Source of the DNA: Fremontodendron californicum
Taxonomy: Eukaryota > Streptophyta > Magnoliopsida > Malvales > Malvaceae
NCBI GenBank assembly: GCA_030761205.1
Contig: JAULJL010000015.1
Coordinates: 10,731,501-10,795,500, forward strand
Length of the DNA stretch: 64,000 nt
Reading direction: 5' to 3'
Shown: positions 46,390 to 57,408 of the stretch, one piece after another
Numbering within the stretch: the first letter of the stretch is position 1
How the letters are laid out: each line of letters starts with the position of its first letter
Notes under the pieces: model-generated
Seen by the model: the letters and a program-made list of their open reading frames with translations, nothing else
Database searches by the model: none
Told to the model about the DNA's origin: nothing
Translations under genes and position numbers: made by a program

Positions 46390-48785
46390 AAATGAAAATA
46401 TGAAAATGAAAATGTGTGACATAATAAAGATGACATGAAATAATCTAAATGAAATGATATAACCTAAGTGTCATACTATATTCTAGATGAAATGAATATA
46501 ACCTAAGTGACATAACATATTCTAAATGAAATGCAATATCCTAAATATTATGATATGTTCTAAATGAGATGAAATGATTTAAATGACATGAAAAATTTAA
46601 ACATATGACATATTCTAAAAAACATAATCTAAATAACATGGAACATAATCTAAATGACATGAAACATAAAATAATACTATCATATAATATGCATGAAAAT
46701 AAAAATAATAATAATAATGCATAATCATAGTATATGCTAAATAATGTGACAAAAATAAATAATTAAATAAAAAGCATAGGATACCATAAAATACTCAAAA
46801 CCATATAACAATCAATATAATACCAAAATTTTAAATAAAAAATAACAACAACACCATGGAAATTATCATAGCAAAAATCACATATTATATAGTATGCATG
46901 AATATGGAAAATGCAATGCATGAGAATGTATTTTTTCCTTTAATTAAGGAAATCCGTATATCTAAAAAGATATCCGACTACCTTGGGAAAATATATCAAA
47001 TTAAAATTTCTAAAATCAAAATACTTTGTGACTCTTTGAAAATTTTTTTGGAAAACTTATATTAAAAATAAAAACCTAGCTAACCCCTTTTTAAATGGCT
47101 CTAATTTTCTAAGTTTAAAATCCGACCATCCTTAACCCGAGGTTTATAAAATCATTTTTAGAGTTTAAAAAGGCTTAGAAACTACTCTAAGACAGTAGCT
47201 AAACTTCCCAATCAGTCCCCTCTAAATAACTTAGCCAAAACAGAAAAATGAATTTTCTTCAAATTCAAATCTGACTCTACTATTCAGTTTTAGAACACGA
47301 TTTTTTAACCTATTTTTAAAAATTCAAAAAAATCTAAACAAAGTACTGGACACTCAGAACATGTAAAACTACACGGGAAAAAAAATGGCTTAATTTTATG
47401 ATTAAATATGACTGCCTAAAAAAATTAGAAAAGTACGAGTACTGGGTGAAAAAATTGTTCTGCCAAAACACTTTTTTTTTTTTTTTTTTACCTTTGATAA
47501 AATCATTTACAATTCAAAGTAAAAATTCAAAGTAAAAATGTTAGAGACTCTCCGAATCCATATTTTTCTTCACCAATCTCTTCCAAATAATTTAAAAGTA
47601 TGATCTGGAAGTTTTCATAATTTTTGGAACTCATTTGGTATTTTCTTCGAAATTTATCTGCTTGAATTACTGCATAGTGGGCCCGGGATTTTGCCATTTT
47701 GCAAATGAACTCCGAATTTGGATTTTATTTCACCAATATCTTCCAAATAATTTAAGAATGAGATCTGTAAATTTTCAGAATTTTTGGAGCTCATTTGGTA
47801 TTTTTTCGGGATTTATCTTATTGAATTTTTACATAGGGGACCTGGGATTTGGCCATTTTGCAAACGAACTCCGAATCCAGATTTTCTTTCGCCAATCTCT
47901 TTGAAATGATTTAAGAATGAGATCTGCAAATTTTTAGACCTTTTAGAGTTCATTTGCTATTTTTCCCAAATTTTCCAATTTTGCCCTTTTACCTCCGAAG
48001 CCCGATTTTGCTCAAAACAAATCCGATTTTCAGATTTTCTTTTTCTGGGCTTTTGTTATATATTGAATTTGTGTTCCGAAAACGCTCAATATTTACGATC
48101 AAATTCCCTTCGATTTGATTTTTCCTTTTTCTCACTGTCGGGAATTCCTCGTTTTTCCTCCAATCTACTCTTTTCTAGGATTTTTTTCAAACTGAGCCTT
48201 GAGCTATCCTTGGTTACTCACTCCTCATCAATTAGGGGCTTTAGTTTTACCAAATCGGGCCATTTCTGCAATTTTTCTCAATTTCACCAAAATCCACTAA
48301 AAACTCTAATTCTCGGTTTTCTTCCGGATTGATTTTTCTTTCAGTTTTTCTTCCAAGTAGCTTCTCCATTACCCGTAGTCAGTGCTTTTCTTTCATTTGG
48401 AACCTTCAATTTTGACCAATTTGATTCTTTAAGCACTTTTTCCCAAATTTTCTGAACTAGGATTTCCTTTTTACCGAATCTCCGTAACCCAACTTCTGAA
48501 CTCCATATCTTTCAATGTAGACCTCGGATTATCAAAATTCTTTCACCATTTTTCAATTGAACTTCAAATCTTGATTTTGAAAGTGGGTAGACTTTCAGTT
48601 TTTGACTTTCAAGGTTGACTTTTTCGGGGTTGATTTTTTCAAGTTTGACTTTTTATGCTTGCTTTCTTAGACTAAGTCTCGGAGTACCACCTGCAGGATG
48701 AAAAAGGTTTTTTTACATTCTGAAACATCAATTTAGGAAGAAAACATACATATTTTAGTGGTCCTGACAAAATTAGGTGTCTACA
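46390..48785 (-). repeat. Tat 5' LTR fragment
   Basis: 2.4 kb from TGTAGACACC (48785) to a join with RT at about 46380. It contains three diverged copies of a ~125-bp block with CGAATCCA-ATTTTCTTTCACCAAT and GGCCATTTTGCAAA near 47560-47960. Confidence 0.7.
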
Positions 48786-48859
48786 ATAATAATTTTAAAA
48801 AATATCTTTAAAACATTTATTAACAATTTTTTTTTTAAATTATTAAAAATATGGGTTCG

Positions 48860-49040
48860 ATTAACAGGTATCCATAAACATCAATAAAGATTATTTAATT
48901 ATCATTTTAGAATTTTTTTTATATTTAATACATTATTTTTATTAAATTCAAAAGAATGACATTGATTAAAGTAATATTTATATAAAATATATATAATTAA
49001 TATTATTTTTTTTTAATTCAATAAAAATAATATATTAAAT
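48860..49040. repeat. AT-rich dispersed repeat
   Basis: Carries AACAGGTATCCATAAACATCAATAAAG and TTTAATACATTATTTTTATTAAAT-type strings. Relatives sit at 24184-24355, 26111-26270 and 50215-50345; probably a small non-autonomous element family. Confidence 0.5.
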
Positions 49041-49108
49041 TTGGGATCCAATGCTTTTTGAGGGCCTAAAGATAAATAGGCCCTCAGAAAGCATTGGGTC
49101 CCAAATTT
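49037..49108. repeat. 31-bp inverted repeat (hairpin), loop 10
   Basis: Arms 49037-49067 and 49078-49108, loop AAAGATAAAT. The arms are complementary except for two positions which in RNA would be G-U pairs: AAATTTGGGATCCAATGC... against ...GCATTGGGTCCCAAATTT. Confidence 0.92.
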
Positions 49109-50170
49109 CCAAAGTAACGTAATATCCGATATTTCAATTCGAAGCCCAAAAACAACAAAAAAACTTTGGGTTAAAATCGGGTTTCTACAGCTGTTTTTCT
49201 TTGCTCATTTTCTGAGAAACAGAAAGTGTACAAAGATATAGATACCCCTGTGTTCAGATTAATCTGAGCAAACACCATTTTTGTTACCGTTCCTTTTTAG
49301 GAAATGTTCCCCCCAAAATGGAAAAAAAACCTTGAATAATTCCAAACGTAAACTCAATGCTCCTCCCAACGAGGTGTAAACTTGAAATGTTTCTAAACGT
49401 AAAAACAATGCTCCTCCCAACAAGGCATAATTTTAAAAGTTACAATCGAGAAAAATGCTCCTCCCAACGAGGCATATAGTTTAAAAATTTCCAACATGAC
49501 ATGATCCTCCAACAAGGCATAAAATTAAAAAATTCCAATGGAGAAAAATGCTGGGGCATAGACTTTAAAAGTTCCAAACGTGATTAAATGCTCCTCCACC
49601 GAGGTATAAACTTTAAAAATTAAATTCTTGAACAAGGCCCCCTCATCGAGGTTTCAAAAGAAAATTAAAATTTTGAAAAATACTCATCCATCGAGGATTT
49701 AGAAGAAAATTCTCCTCCACAGAATATTTAAAAGGAAATTCTCCTCCACCGAAGATTCAAAAGAAAATTTTCATCCTGAAATATTTTTTTCATTCGAGGT
49801 GCAAAAAACTTTCCTCAACTGAGATTCAAAATTTTTGAACTTCAAGACAAATTATTATCTTCCAATTGATTTAGACTCAAAATTCAAGATCATAACTTCT
49901 GTTTTTATCACGCTGAATGCATGCAACAAATGTCTTGAATACAATACATGAACGTCATGAATGCTATGATACAATTAATACCATGAGTGCAATGCAAACG
50001 TTCAAATAGAAATCAATATCGTGTGTCATAACATGCCAAATACGTTCAGCATGCTAGACGCAAACATGGAGTCGCCACTAATCATCTTTGCTAGGTGTGA
50101 TTAGTCACTTATATGAATCTATCCTTTTTAAAGTAATCCTAAACTTGACTAAGACACCTTAGAAAAAAAT
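49109..50170 (-). mobile_element. Debris of a second Tat-type LTR element
   Basis: GGGTTTCTACA (about 49180-49190) looks like the complement of an LTR start TGTAGAAACCCGATTTT. 50069-50100 holds ATGGAGTCGCCACTAATC-type LTR sequence. In between is a degenerate ~50-bp tandem repeat. No coding sequence. Confidence 0.5.
49356..49800. repeat. ~50-bp degenerate tandem repeat
   Basis: AATGCTCCTCCCAACGAGG-type units begin near 49356, 49407 and 49454 and continue in weaker form (CTCCAACAAGGC, CTCCACCGAGG) to about 49800. Confidence 0.7.
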
Positions 50171-51239
50171 TTAAAATAATAATTAAATCATACTTAAAAA
50201 AATAAAAGGAAATTTTAACTAATGTCACTAGACACTGGTTAAAATGTTATTTATAAAAAAAATATATATAATGAATGTATTATTTTATTTTTTTTGAATT
50301 CAGTAAAAATAATTTATATTAATATTTTTCAAAAAATATCACATGAATTGACTTTGTAAAAAGTAGAGTGCATCTGTGTGCATCTGCATGACAAGTGACA
50401 ACGATGAGACTTATCGTGTTGAGCGTACAACAAAGTCCGACATGATTCTCAACACCATTAACAGAGGATTGGTCATTTGTGGGACCCTACCTGTTGCTTA
50501 ATTCATTCACTTAGCACAATGGTCCAATTAAATTGTCCTTCCTCTCTCATTTGAATTTCTTACATTTTTTTTTTGTTAAAATTATTTTTATATTTTATAA
50601 TAAAACCAATAATAATTCAAATTGAATCTCCTCGTATTATGAAATTTCGTGTTCAAATTTAACTCAATTCAAATTAAACGGATAATTTAATTTTTGAACA
50701 AATCTATAATCTACCCTTTGAAATACAAGAAGAACATGCTATATCTATAATCCTAGAAAATGTAGAGTGGTTAAACGGAATCTTGTCCTTGTCTAAAGAA
50801 GCGTTTGATTTCGAAAATTTTAAATTATTTTAAATTATAAAATTATCAACATAAAATATTGTCGTAATGTAAAAATTTGAAAACTCAATGGCTAGACATA
50901 AAAAAAATTAGTCATCAATCTATTTTGTTCAGATGTGGTTGATCATTTAATTGAATTTATTATTAACTTTTTAATTTTAAACTTGATTAAAATTCTTTAA
51001 AAAAATATGTTTTGGTTTACATTACATAACAAGATTCAAAAGTCGATTACGTGTAAAAGGATATTATATCTAATATTAATATAAAATGGCTACATATAAG
51101 TGTCTTGAGAATGACAATTTTTTAAGAAAATAAAGGAAAGGAAAAGAAAAAAAAAAAGAAAAAAAAAAGAAAGGAGAGGAAAGGAAAGGAAAAAAGAGAA
51201 AGAAAGAAAAAAAAAATAGAGAAAAAAGATATGAAAAAT
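50171..51239. other. Intergenic, AT-rich, no gene seen
   Basis: Contains a further copy of the AT-rich dispersed repeat (50215-50345), and a purine-rich AAAGGAAAGGAAA stretch at 51120-51230. Confidence 0.5.
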
Positions 51240-52560
51240 TGTGTGTTTGTATTCGTGTTATTTTTTGTGTGTTTAAAGTATTATAAATTTATACACATTA
51301 ATAATTTTTAATGTATATTTTGACACGTTCGTGTATTCGTACAGTGTTCATGTTATTTTTCGTATTGTGTTTTAATTATTTTTTCTATGCTGTGTTCGTG
51401 TCGTATCTAGACCTGCTCACGGGCCGTGCCTGGGCAAAAATATTTATAATCCGGGTCGGCCCGGACTACTGTTCACAGAATAAAATAATAATATTTTTTA
51501 AATTTAATTATAAAAATATATATAAAATAATAATTTTTTATTTTTTATATATGATTTACCGTTCATCCGGGCCGACCCTGGGTAGAGAAGTAAAAAAATT
51601 TCATGCTGCGGCCCGGCCCATGAGCACCTCTAGTCGTATCTCAATTCATTTCATATTTTTCATAGTTTGTCATTGTAATTCAATTTAGAGAAAAAATTGT
51701 ATGTTCGTGTTGTCTCAATTCATAACATATTTTGCATAATTTGTCATAATAATTCAATTTAGAGAAAAATTTGTGTTCATAACGTGTTCGTGTTTTTTTT
51801 GTTCAAAATATTATAAATTTATATAAATTTTTACACGTTAATAATACGTTTTATATAGATTTTGACACGTTCGCGTATTCGTGTTGTGTTCATGTTATTT
51901 TTCGTGCCGTGTCGTGTTTTAATTATTTTCTCATATTGTGTTTGTTTCGTGTCTCAATTCATCTCATAATTTGTTTGTGTTATTTTTTTTGCATGTTTAA
52001 AGTATTATAAATTTATATAAATTTTTACACATTAATAATTTATTTTATTTATATTTTCTTGTCGTGTTCATGTTATTTTTCGTGTTGTGTTTTAATTTTT
52101 TTTCATGTTGTGTTCGTGTCGTGTCTTAATTCATTTCATATTTTGCATCGTTTGTCATTGTAATTCAATTTAAAGAAAAATATATGTGTTCGTCTTGTGT
52201 CTTAATCCATGACATATTTTGCACAATTTGTCATAGTAATTCAATTTAAAGAAAAATTTGTATGTTCGCGACGTATTCGTGTTATTTTTGTGTGTGTTTA
52301 AAGTATTATAAATTTATATAAACTTTTACGTATTAATAATTCGTTTATATAGATTTTGACACGTTCGTATATTCGTGTCGTGTTCATGTTATTTTTCGTA
52401 TCGTATCGTGTCGTGTCGTATCGTATTTTAATTATTTTTCTATATTGTGTTTGTATCGTGTCTAAATTCATGTCATATTTTGTATAATTTATTATAATGA
52501 TTCAATTTTAACTCTAAATTCATTTACTTAAGTTATTAAAATATAAAAAATTATTTAAAT
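51240..52560 (+). repeat. ~335-bp satellite-like repeat, cluster 2
   Basis: Units with CGTGTTATTTTTTGTGTGTTTAAAGTATTATAAATTTAT, GACACGTTCGTGTATTCGTG and TTTTGCATAATTTGTCATxGTxATTCAATTTA strings. The TTTTAATTATTTT marker falls near 51371, 51919 (322 bp once the MITE is removed), 52090 and 52427. Orientation is opposite to cluster 1. Confidence 0.75.
51408..51632. mobile_element. hAT-type MITE (family A, copy 4) within the satellite
   Basis: 225 bp; ends TAGACCTGCTCACGGGCCG and, reverse complemented, TAGAGGTGCTCATGGGCCG. Perfect 8-bp target duplication GTCGTATC (51400-51407, 51633-51640), so the insertion into the satellite unit is unambiguous. Confidence 0.92.
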
Positions 52561-52850
52561 AAATAATAACTATTTAATATAATTATTAATTTAATTAAAA
52601 ATTATAAATATTAAAAAACTCTCCCAACGGGAAAATTTATAGTATATATAATTATATATAATGTCAATTTCACAATTAAAGAGCTTTACCGCATATTATT
52701 ATATAATTTATGTTATGCAATTGTAAGGAGAGGAAAAAAAGAAGGTTATTTATTCAACTTGAAAGGATGTAAATCAACATACATATTTTATTTTTGGCTA
52801 TTATATATTCCAAATTCCAATACAGTTTATTAATAATGTGTGAGTTTTCT

Positions 52851-53006
52851 TTAGTTTTCAACTTCTCTTGGTTGGCCTTCATTTCCATGTCCTTCAATGA
52901 GCTTAGCCTCAGTAGCGCTCCAACACCAGCAGGGATTGTAATAGTAATACTTTGCATCCTCGACTTCATCACTAGTTTCCTCTACCGCATTCCATGCTCC
53001 TAAATC
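52851..53006 (-). pseudogene. Exon fragment of a small secreted Cys/Gly-rich-like protein, copy 1
   Basis: From a plausible acceptor (TTAATTAG before 53006) a 52-codon frame runs to TAA at 52851: DLGAWNAVEETSDEVEDAKY, then YYYNPCWCW and ATEAKLIEGHGNEGQPRE. The D-L-x-E-T ... EVEDAKY pattern before an aromatic/Cys-rich stretch recalls the second exon of plant glycine-rich secreted proteins (GRP family). No first exon with a signal peptide was found upstream, so this is at best a fragment. The family assignment is tentative. Confidence 0.35.
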
Positions 53007-53235
53007 CTAATTAATGAAGTTTGCCAAATCAATTATATTCCTCTAAACATATGATAATTTTCAAAGAGAATCGACCAAACAAAAAAACTAAAAACAGAGA
53101 TTTAAATTATTATTGTAGACATATTTTTTTATTGAATTGTTTTATCGCGATTATAGATCTAACGATCGTAATATTACGTTACGACTGCAAACTAAAACAT
53201 AATTAAAAAAAAACCCCAAACCATCGTGCAGCCTA

Positions 53236-54140
53236 CTAACCGTTGTCGTTGGTCTTGACTTGTTCTCCTGTGAGCTGAGCGTCGCTAGCGTTGCAACACC
53301 AACATCCTCTATAGGAGTTACAATATGGTTAAAGTATTTAGGTAATTTTTGTATTATAATCAAAAGTATATTTTAATTCATATATTACAGAAATGAGTAA
53401 TTCAATTATTGTACATTTAAAATAGGTGCAAATAAGTAAAATTGGTAACAGTGTTAATGCAAAATCATCTAAATGCTGACGTGGACATGTAAAACTGACA
53501 GAAAATTAACTTTGAAAAAAAAATGATAATGTGTCAATGTTTTTTGCTCAAGTGAAATTTAGAAACTGACAGAATAAATTACTTCGAAAAAAATGTTGAC
53601 ATTTTTTTATTGGTAAGGCAGGGATTTGAGTAAAAAAATTTATGTTTTTTTAAATTTCACTTGAATAAAAAAATTTAGCACGTCATCATTTTTATTTCAA
53701 GTTATTTTTTTTGTCAGTTTCACATATCTATGTTAATATTTAGACGATTTTTCATTAACACTGTTATCAATTTTACTTTTTTACACTAATTTTAAATATA
53801 TAAAAATTAAATTATTCACCTTTATAATAAAAAAAATTAAAATTTACTTTTAACTATAATAAAAAAACTATCTAAATACTTTAACAGTTACATGTTTGAC
53901 TTGTAATATTTTGCATCCTGACTTTCCTCTGCCGCATTCGTTGAACGGTATGTTTCCTCTGCCACATGACATTTTCTTGTTCGAAGTAGCGCTGGAAAAT
54001 TTGGGATATAAAACTGCCATCTGGAGTTGGACATGTTGAGATGATACGGTGGGCGGTGGCAAATGCCAAAAATGAAATGAAATCGGAGAGTTGAAGTTAT
54101 ACATCCATACAATAAATTTTCAATTTTTTGATGCAAATTT
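53236..54140 (-). pseudogene. Related exon fragment, copy 2, split by a MITE
   Basis: 3' part 53236-53325 encodes CWCCNASDAQLTGEQVKTND then a stop, parallel to CWCWSATEAKL in copy 1. The 5' part just beyond the MITE (about 53890-53945) encodes NAAEESQDAKYYKSN, parallel to NAVEETSDEVEDAKYYYYN. The MITE at 53338-53885 separates them. Confidence 0.4.
53338..53885. mobile_element. Foldback MITE (family B) with ~200-bp inverted repeats
   Basis: Left GTTAAAGTATTTAGGTAATT and reverse-complemented right GTTAAAGTATTTAGATAGTT keep matching for about 200 bp (GTAAAATTGxTAACAGTGTTAATG, AAATCxTCTAAAT). Flanking AGTTACAATATG and AGTTACATG could be a 9-bp duplication with a later 3-base change. Mutator-like layout; no coding sequence. 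Confidence 0.75.
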
Positions 54141-54249
54141 GTGTGGCCACGTTGTCACCGGTGGCCACATCTTTTTTTTTTTTTTTTGGTTTTTTCATTT
54201 TCTTTTTGGAGTTGTTGAGAGTAAAGAAAATATATATATATAGGAAGGA

Positions 54250-55490
54250 AAGAGAAAAAAAATTGTGTTCGTGTTTTTTATTTAAAATATTATAAATTTT
54301 TACACGTTAATAATTCGTTTTATGTATATTTTTAAACGTTCATGTATCCATATCATGTTTGTGTTCGTGACGTGTTCGTTTTATTTTTTTGTTTTTCAAA
54401 ATATTATAAATTTATATAAATTTTTACACGTTAATAATTCGTTTTATGTATATTTTTACACGTTTGTATATTCGTGTCGTGTTCATTTATTTTTCGTGTT
54501 GTGTTTTAATTTTTTTTTATTTTGTGTTCGTGTCGTGTCTTAATTCATCTCATATTTTACATAATTTGTCATTGTGATTCAATTTAGAGAAAAATTTGTG
54601 TGTTCGTGTCGTGTCTCAATTTATGATATTTTTTGCATAATTTATCATAGTTATTCAATTTAATGAAAAAATTATGATAGTAACGTGTTCGTTTTTTTTT
54701 TTTTTTTTTTTTTGTGTTTTCAAATTATTATAAGTTTATATAAATGTTTACACGTTAATAATTAATTTTACCCCATAATTTATATAAGCTATTATAAATT
54801 TATAAAAAAAAAAAAATTACACGTTAATAATTCGTTTTATGTATATTTTCACATGTTCGTATATTCTTGTTGTGTTCATGTTATTTTTTGTGCTGTATTA
54901 TAATTATTTTTCCTATGTTGTGTTCGTGTCATATCTCAATTCATGACATATGTTACATAACTTGTCATAGTTATTCAATTTTTAAAAAAAAAATTGTGTT
55001 CGTGTTCGTGTAAATTTTTTTTTAATGTTTTTAAAGTATTAAAATTTATATAAATTTTTACACGACAATAATTTATATAAAGTATTATAAATTTATATAA
55101 ACTTTTACACGTTTGTGTATTCGTGTCGTGTTCATGTTATTTTTCGTGTTGTGTTTTAATTTTTTTTCTATGTTGTGTTCGTGTCGTGTCTCAATCATCT
55201 CATATTTACATAGTTTGTCATTGTGATTTTTTTTTTTTTTAAAATGTGTGTTCGTATCATGTCTCAATTCATGACATATTTTTGCATAATTTATCAAAGT
55301 GATTCAATTTAAATTTTTTTTTTGTATTTTTATAACGTGTTCGTGTTATTTTTTTTTTCCCAAAATATTAGAAATTTATATAAAAAATTTCATGTTAATA
55401 ATTAATTTTATACGTTATTAATTTATGTGTTCATAACATTGTTGTCATTACTATTACAAAAATAAAAAACGAATCGTTTCACCTGCAACG
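54250..55490 (+). repeat. ~335-bp satellite-like repeat, cluster 3
   Basis: Same unit and orientation as cluster 2, more degraded and with long T runs; TTTTACACGTTAATAATTCGTTTTATGTATATTTT recurs near 54298, 54423 and 54815. Confidence 0.7.
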
Positions 55491-56292
55491 TAGCACGAGT
55501 TTTTTTCTAGTTTGTTAAAAGATCGGATTATTTGTTCACTCAGACTTTTGAATTAGAATATTTTAAATTCAGGTCAATTAAATTATTATTTAATAAATAA
55601 AATATTTTAATTTAATAATAAAAAATTCAATATAAAAATATTTTAAATAATAATTTAAATCTTTTGAACTTTTCGTGTCAGACTGAACGAGTTTTGGATA
55701 TATAAACTTAATTTTTTTTTTATTATTTTAATCCGATATGACTCGATCCAAACTCACCTATAAACAAATTTAGTTGAAACTGAACCTGTCCTTTTAATAA
55801 TCTATATATAAAGGAGAGATATCTTTAATTATTAGGCTCCTATAGCCAAATTTTACCTTTTTTTTCCTTCCCTTTTTGGCACTAGAAAGATCTAGAGATT
55901 CTATATAACTCAACATTTTAAATTTAATGCATTTATTTTATATATCTCCAAACATAAATTTATTTTATATCTTGAATTGAGACAAAGTCATTTTGGTTAA
56001 TAATGAAGTATGTTTCTTTATAAGATCAAATTAGATTAGCATTTGTGGATATTTGCATTTTATGTGAATATTTTTTTATTACTCATATCAGTAATACAAA
56101 AAATAAAAATGTTAATTAGAAATCTTATAATAGATAAAGAATTCTTTTGAAATATAAAATTGATATCAGGGGCAGGAGAAAACATTTTTTAAAATTTAAT
56201 TATAATAAATTAAGAAGAATTCTTCTACATATAATTAAAACAAAAATTATTGATAAGTGAAGTGGATAATATCTTGCAGGTTGATGAAAATG
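55491..56292. other. AT-rich intergenic DNA, no gene seen
   Basis: No open frame or recognisable element. Confidence 0.55.
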
Positions 56293-56301
56293 AGTGTGAA
56301 A

Positions 56302-56838
56302 GGGATAATTTACATTCTAAGTCATTGAATTTAGCATCAATTTTTATATAAGTCACAAATATTTAATTTTATCAAATTACATCACTAAATTTTTATTATT
56401 AATAAAAATTAAATCACTTATGTTAATTCCGTTAAGTAATTATAACGGAAAAACTAGTTCAGCATGTATACATGGTTTATTTTTTACATCTCATCAAGAT
56501 AATGCCTAACTTGTATTTTAAATAAAAAAAATTTCTATATTGGTATTGTGGGGTTCATTTTAGAAAGAAAAACATAGGATTTTGTCGGTCAAATTTTTTT
56601 AGGGTTTTTCAAAGTCTCGATTTGAGTAAATTATTAAAAAAATTAGTGTTTCTATCGCCCAATAAGTTATGTATGCATGTTGAGTCGGCTTTTTTCGTTA
56701 TAATTATTTAACGGAGTTAACATAAATGACTTAATTTATTAATAATAAAAATTCAGTTATATAATTTAATGAAATTAGACGTTTGTGACTTACATAAAAA
56801 TTTATTTTAAATTTAATGATTCAAAATGTAAATTACTC
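56302..56838. mobile_element. Mutator-like MITE with ~145-bp inverted repeats
   Basis: Left GGGATAATTTACATTCTAAG; reverse-complemented right GAGTAATTTACATTTTGAAT; continuing match includes AAGTCACAAA, TTTTTATTATTAATAAA and CCGTTAAxTAATTATAACG. Flanks AGTGTGAAA and AGTGTAGAA match at 7 of 9. No coding sequence. Confidence 0.75.
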
Positions 56839-56848
56839 AGTGTAGAAG

Positions 56849-57145
56849 TGTTGGACAGTGCTATCATCGTTAACTTCGTTGAAGAGACGTGATCACTTTT
56901 GCAGAGCTTGAGGGTCTTCGAAACTCACTTTGGCATCGACGTCAAAACAGACCCCAAGGAGCTGGCTCACGTTTCCATTTCACTGTTTGTGCGATCATGG
57001 TTCGATCGGCTCGAATGGGACGGTGGATTCGGAGAAGTTCAAGGCAGAGACCAAGAGGATGATGCTTGCTATGGCTAATGGGATCGATGGGGTTCTTGCC
57101 TGTTCAAATGGTTGCATGACCAAGGAGATCATTCAGTTCATATGA
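56849..57145 (+). pseudogene. Unrecognised protein-coding fragment, frameshifted
   Basis: One frame reads VLDSAIIVNFVEET, stop, SLLQSLRVFETHFGIDVKTD, then PKELAHVSISLFVRSWFDRL; another frame carries on with TVDSEKFKAETKRMMLAMAN and GIDGVLACSNGC to a stop at 57145. The base composition (near 50 percent GC), lack of introns and a single continuing sense across frames suggest a processed or partial copy of a host gene. I cannot name the family. Confidence 0.5.
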
Positions 57146-57408
57146 TGTTGAATTCATGCGACTCAGGAAATATCCACAAATACGTACCTGAAACTTTAAC
57201 TCAATTGATTATCTGAAACCCTTTTTTCTATTTTAAACTGCGATTTCTTTTGTAAAAAAATAAATAAATCCAAAAATGCCTTGCAAAATTCAGATGGAAA
57301 ATCATAAGTATATAGAGAGAGGAACTATAACAATTATCTTCAATTATGATAGTGATGATATTCCTACAGCAACAACAATAAACAAAAAATCAGCTATTCT
57401 ACAACATT
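57146..57408. other. 3' flank of TAF6
   Basis: AT-rich; expected to hold the 3' untranslated region and polyadenylation site of the minus-strand gene, but no canonical AATAAA is obvious close to the stop codon. Confidence 0.4.

Larger units (their letters stand above)
41763..48785 (-). mobile_element. Rearranged Ty3/gypsy element, Tat lineage
   Basis: Order on the minus strand: LTR part (46390-48785, starting TGTAGACACCTAATTTTGTC), directly joined to the middle of reverse transcriptase, then RNase H, integrase and the post-integrase region, a non-coding stretch (42800-43740), and an LTR part of the other end (about 41763-42800). The two LTR parts overlap in sequence for about 420 bp (42376-42795 against 46405-46815). 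Gag and protease are gone. No target duplication was found; the left boundary is approximate. Confidence 0.8.

Noticed and set aside
49356..49800. CRISPR-like array of ~50-bp units
   Set aside because: Eukaryotic context, units degenerate, no constant repeat with unique spacers.
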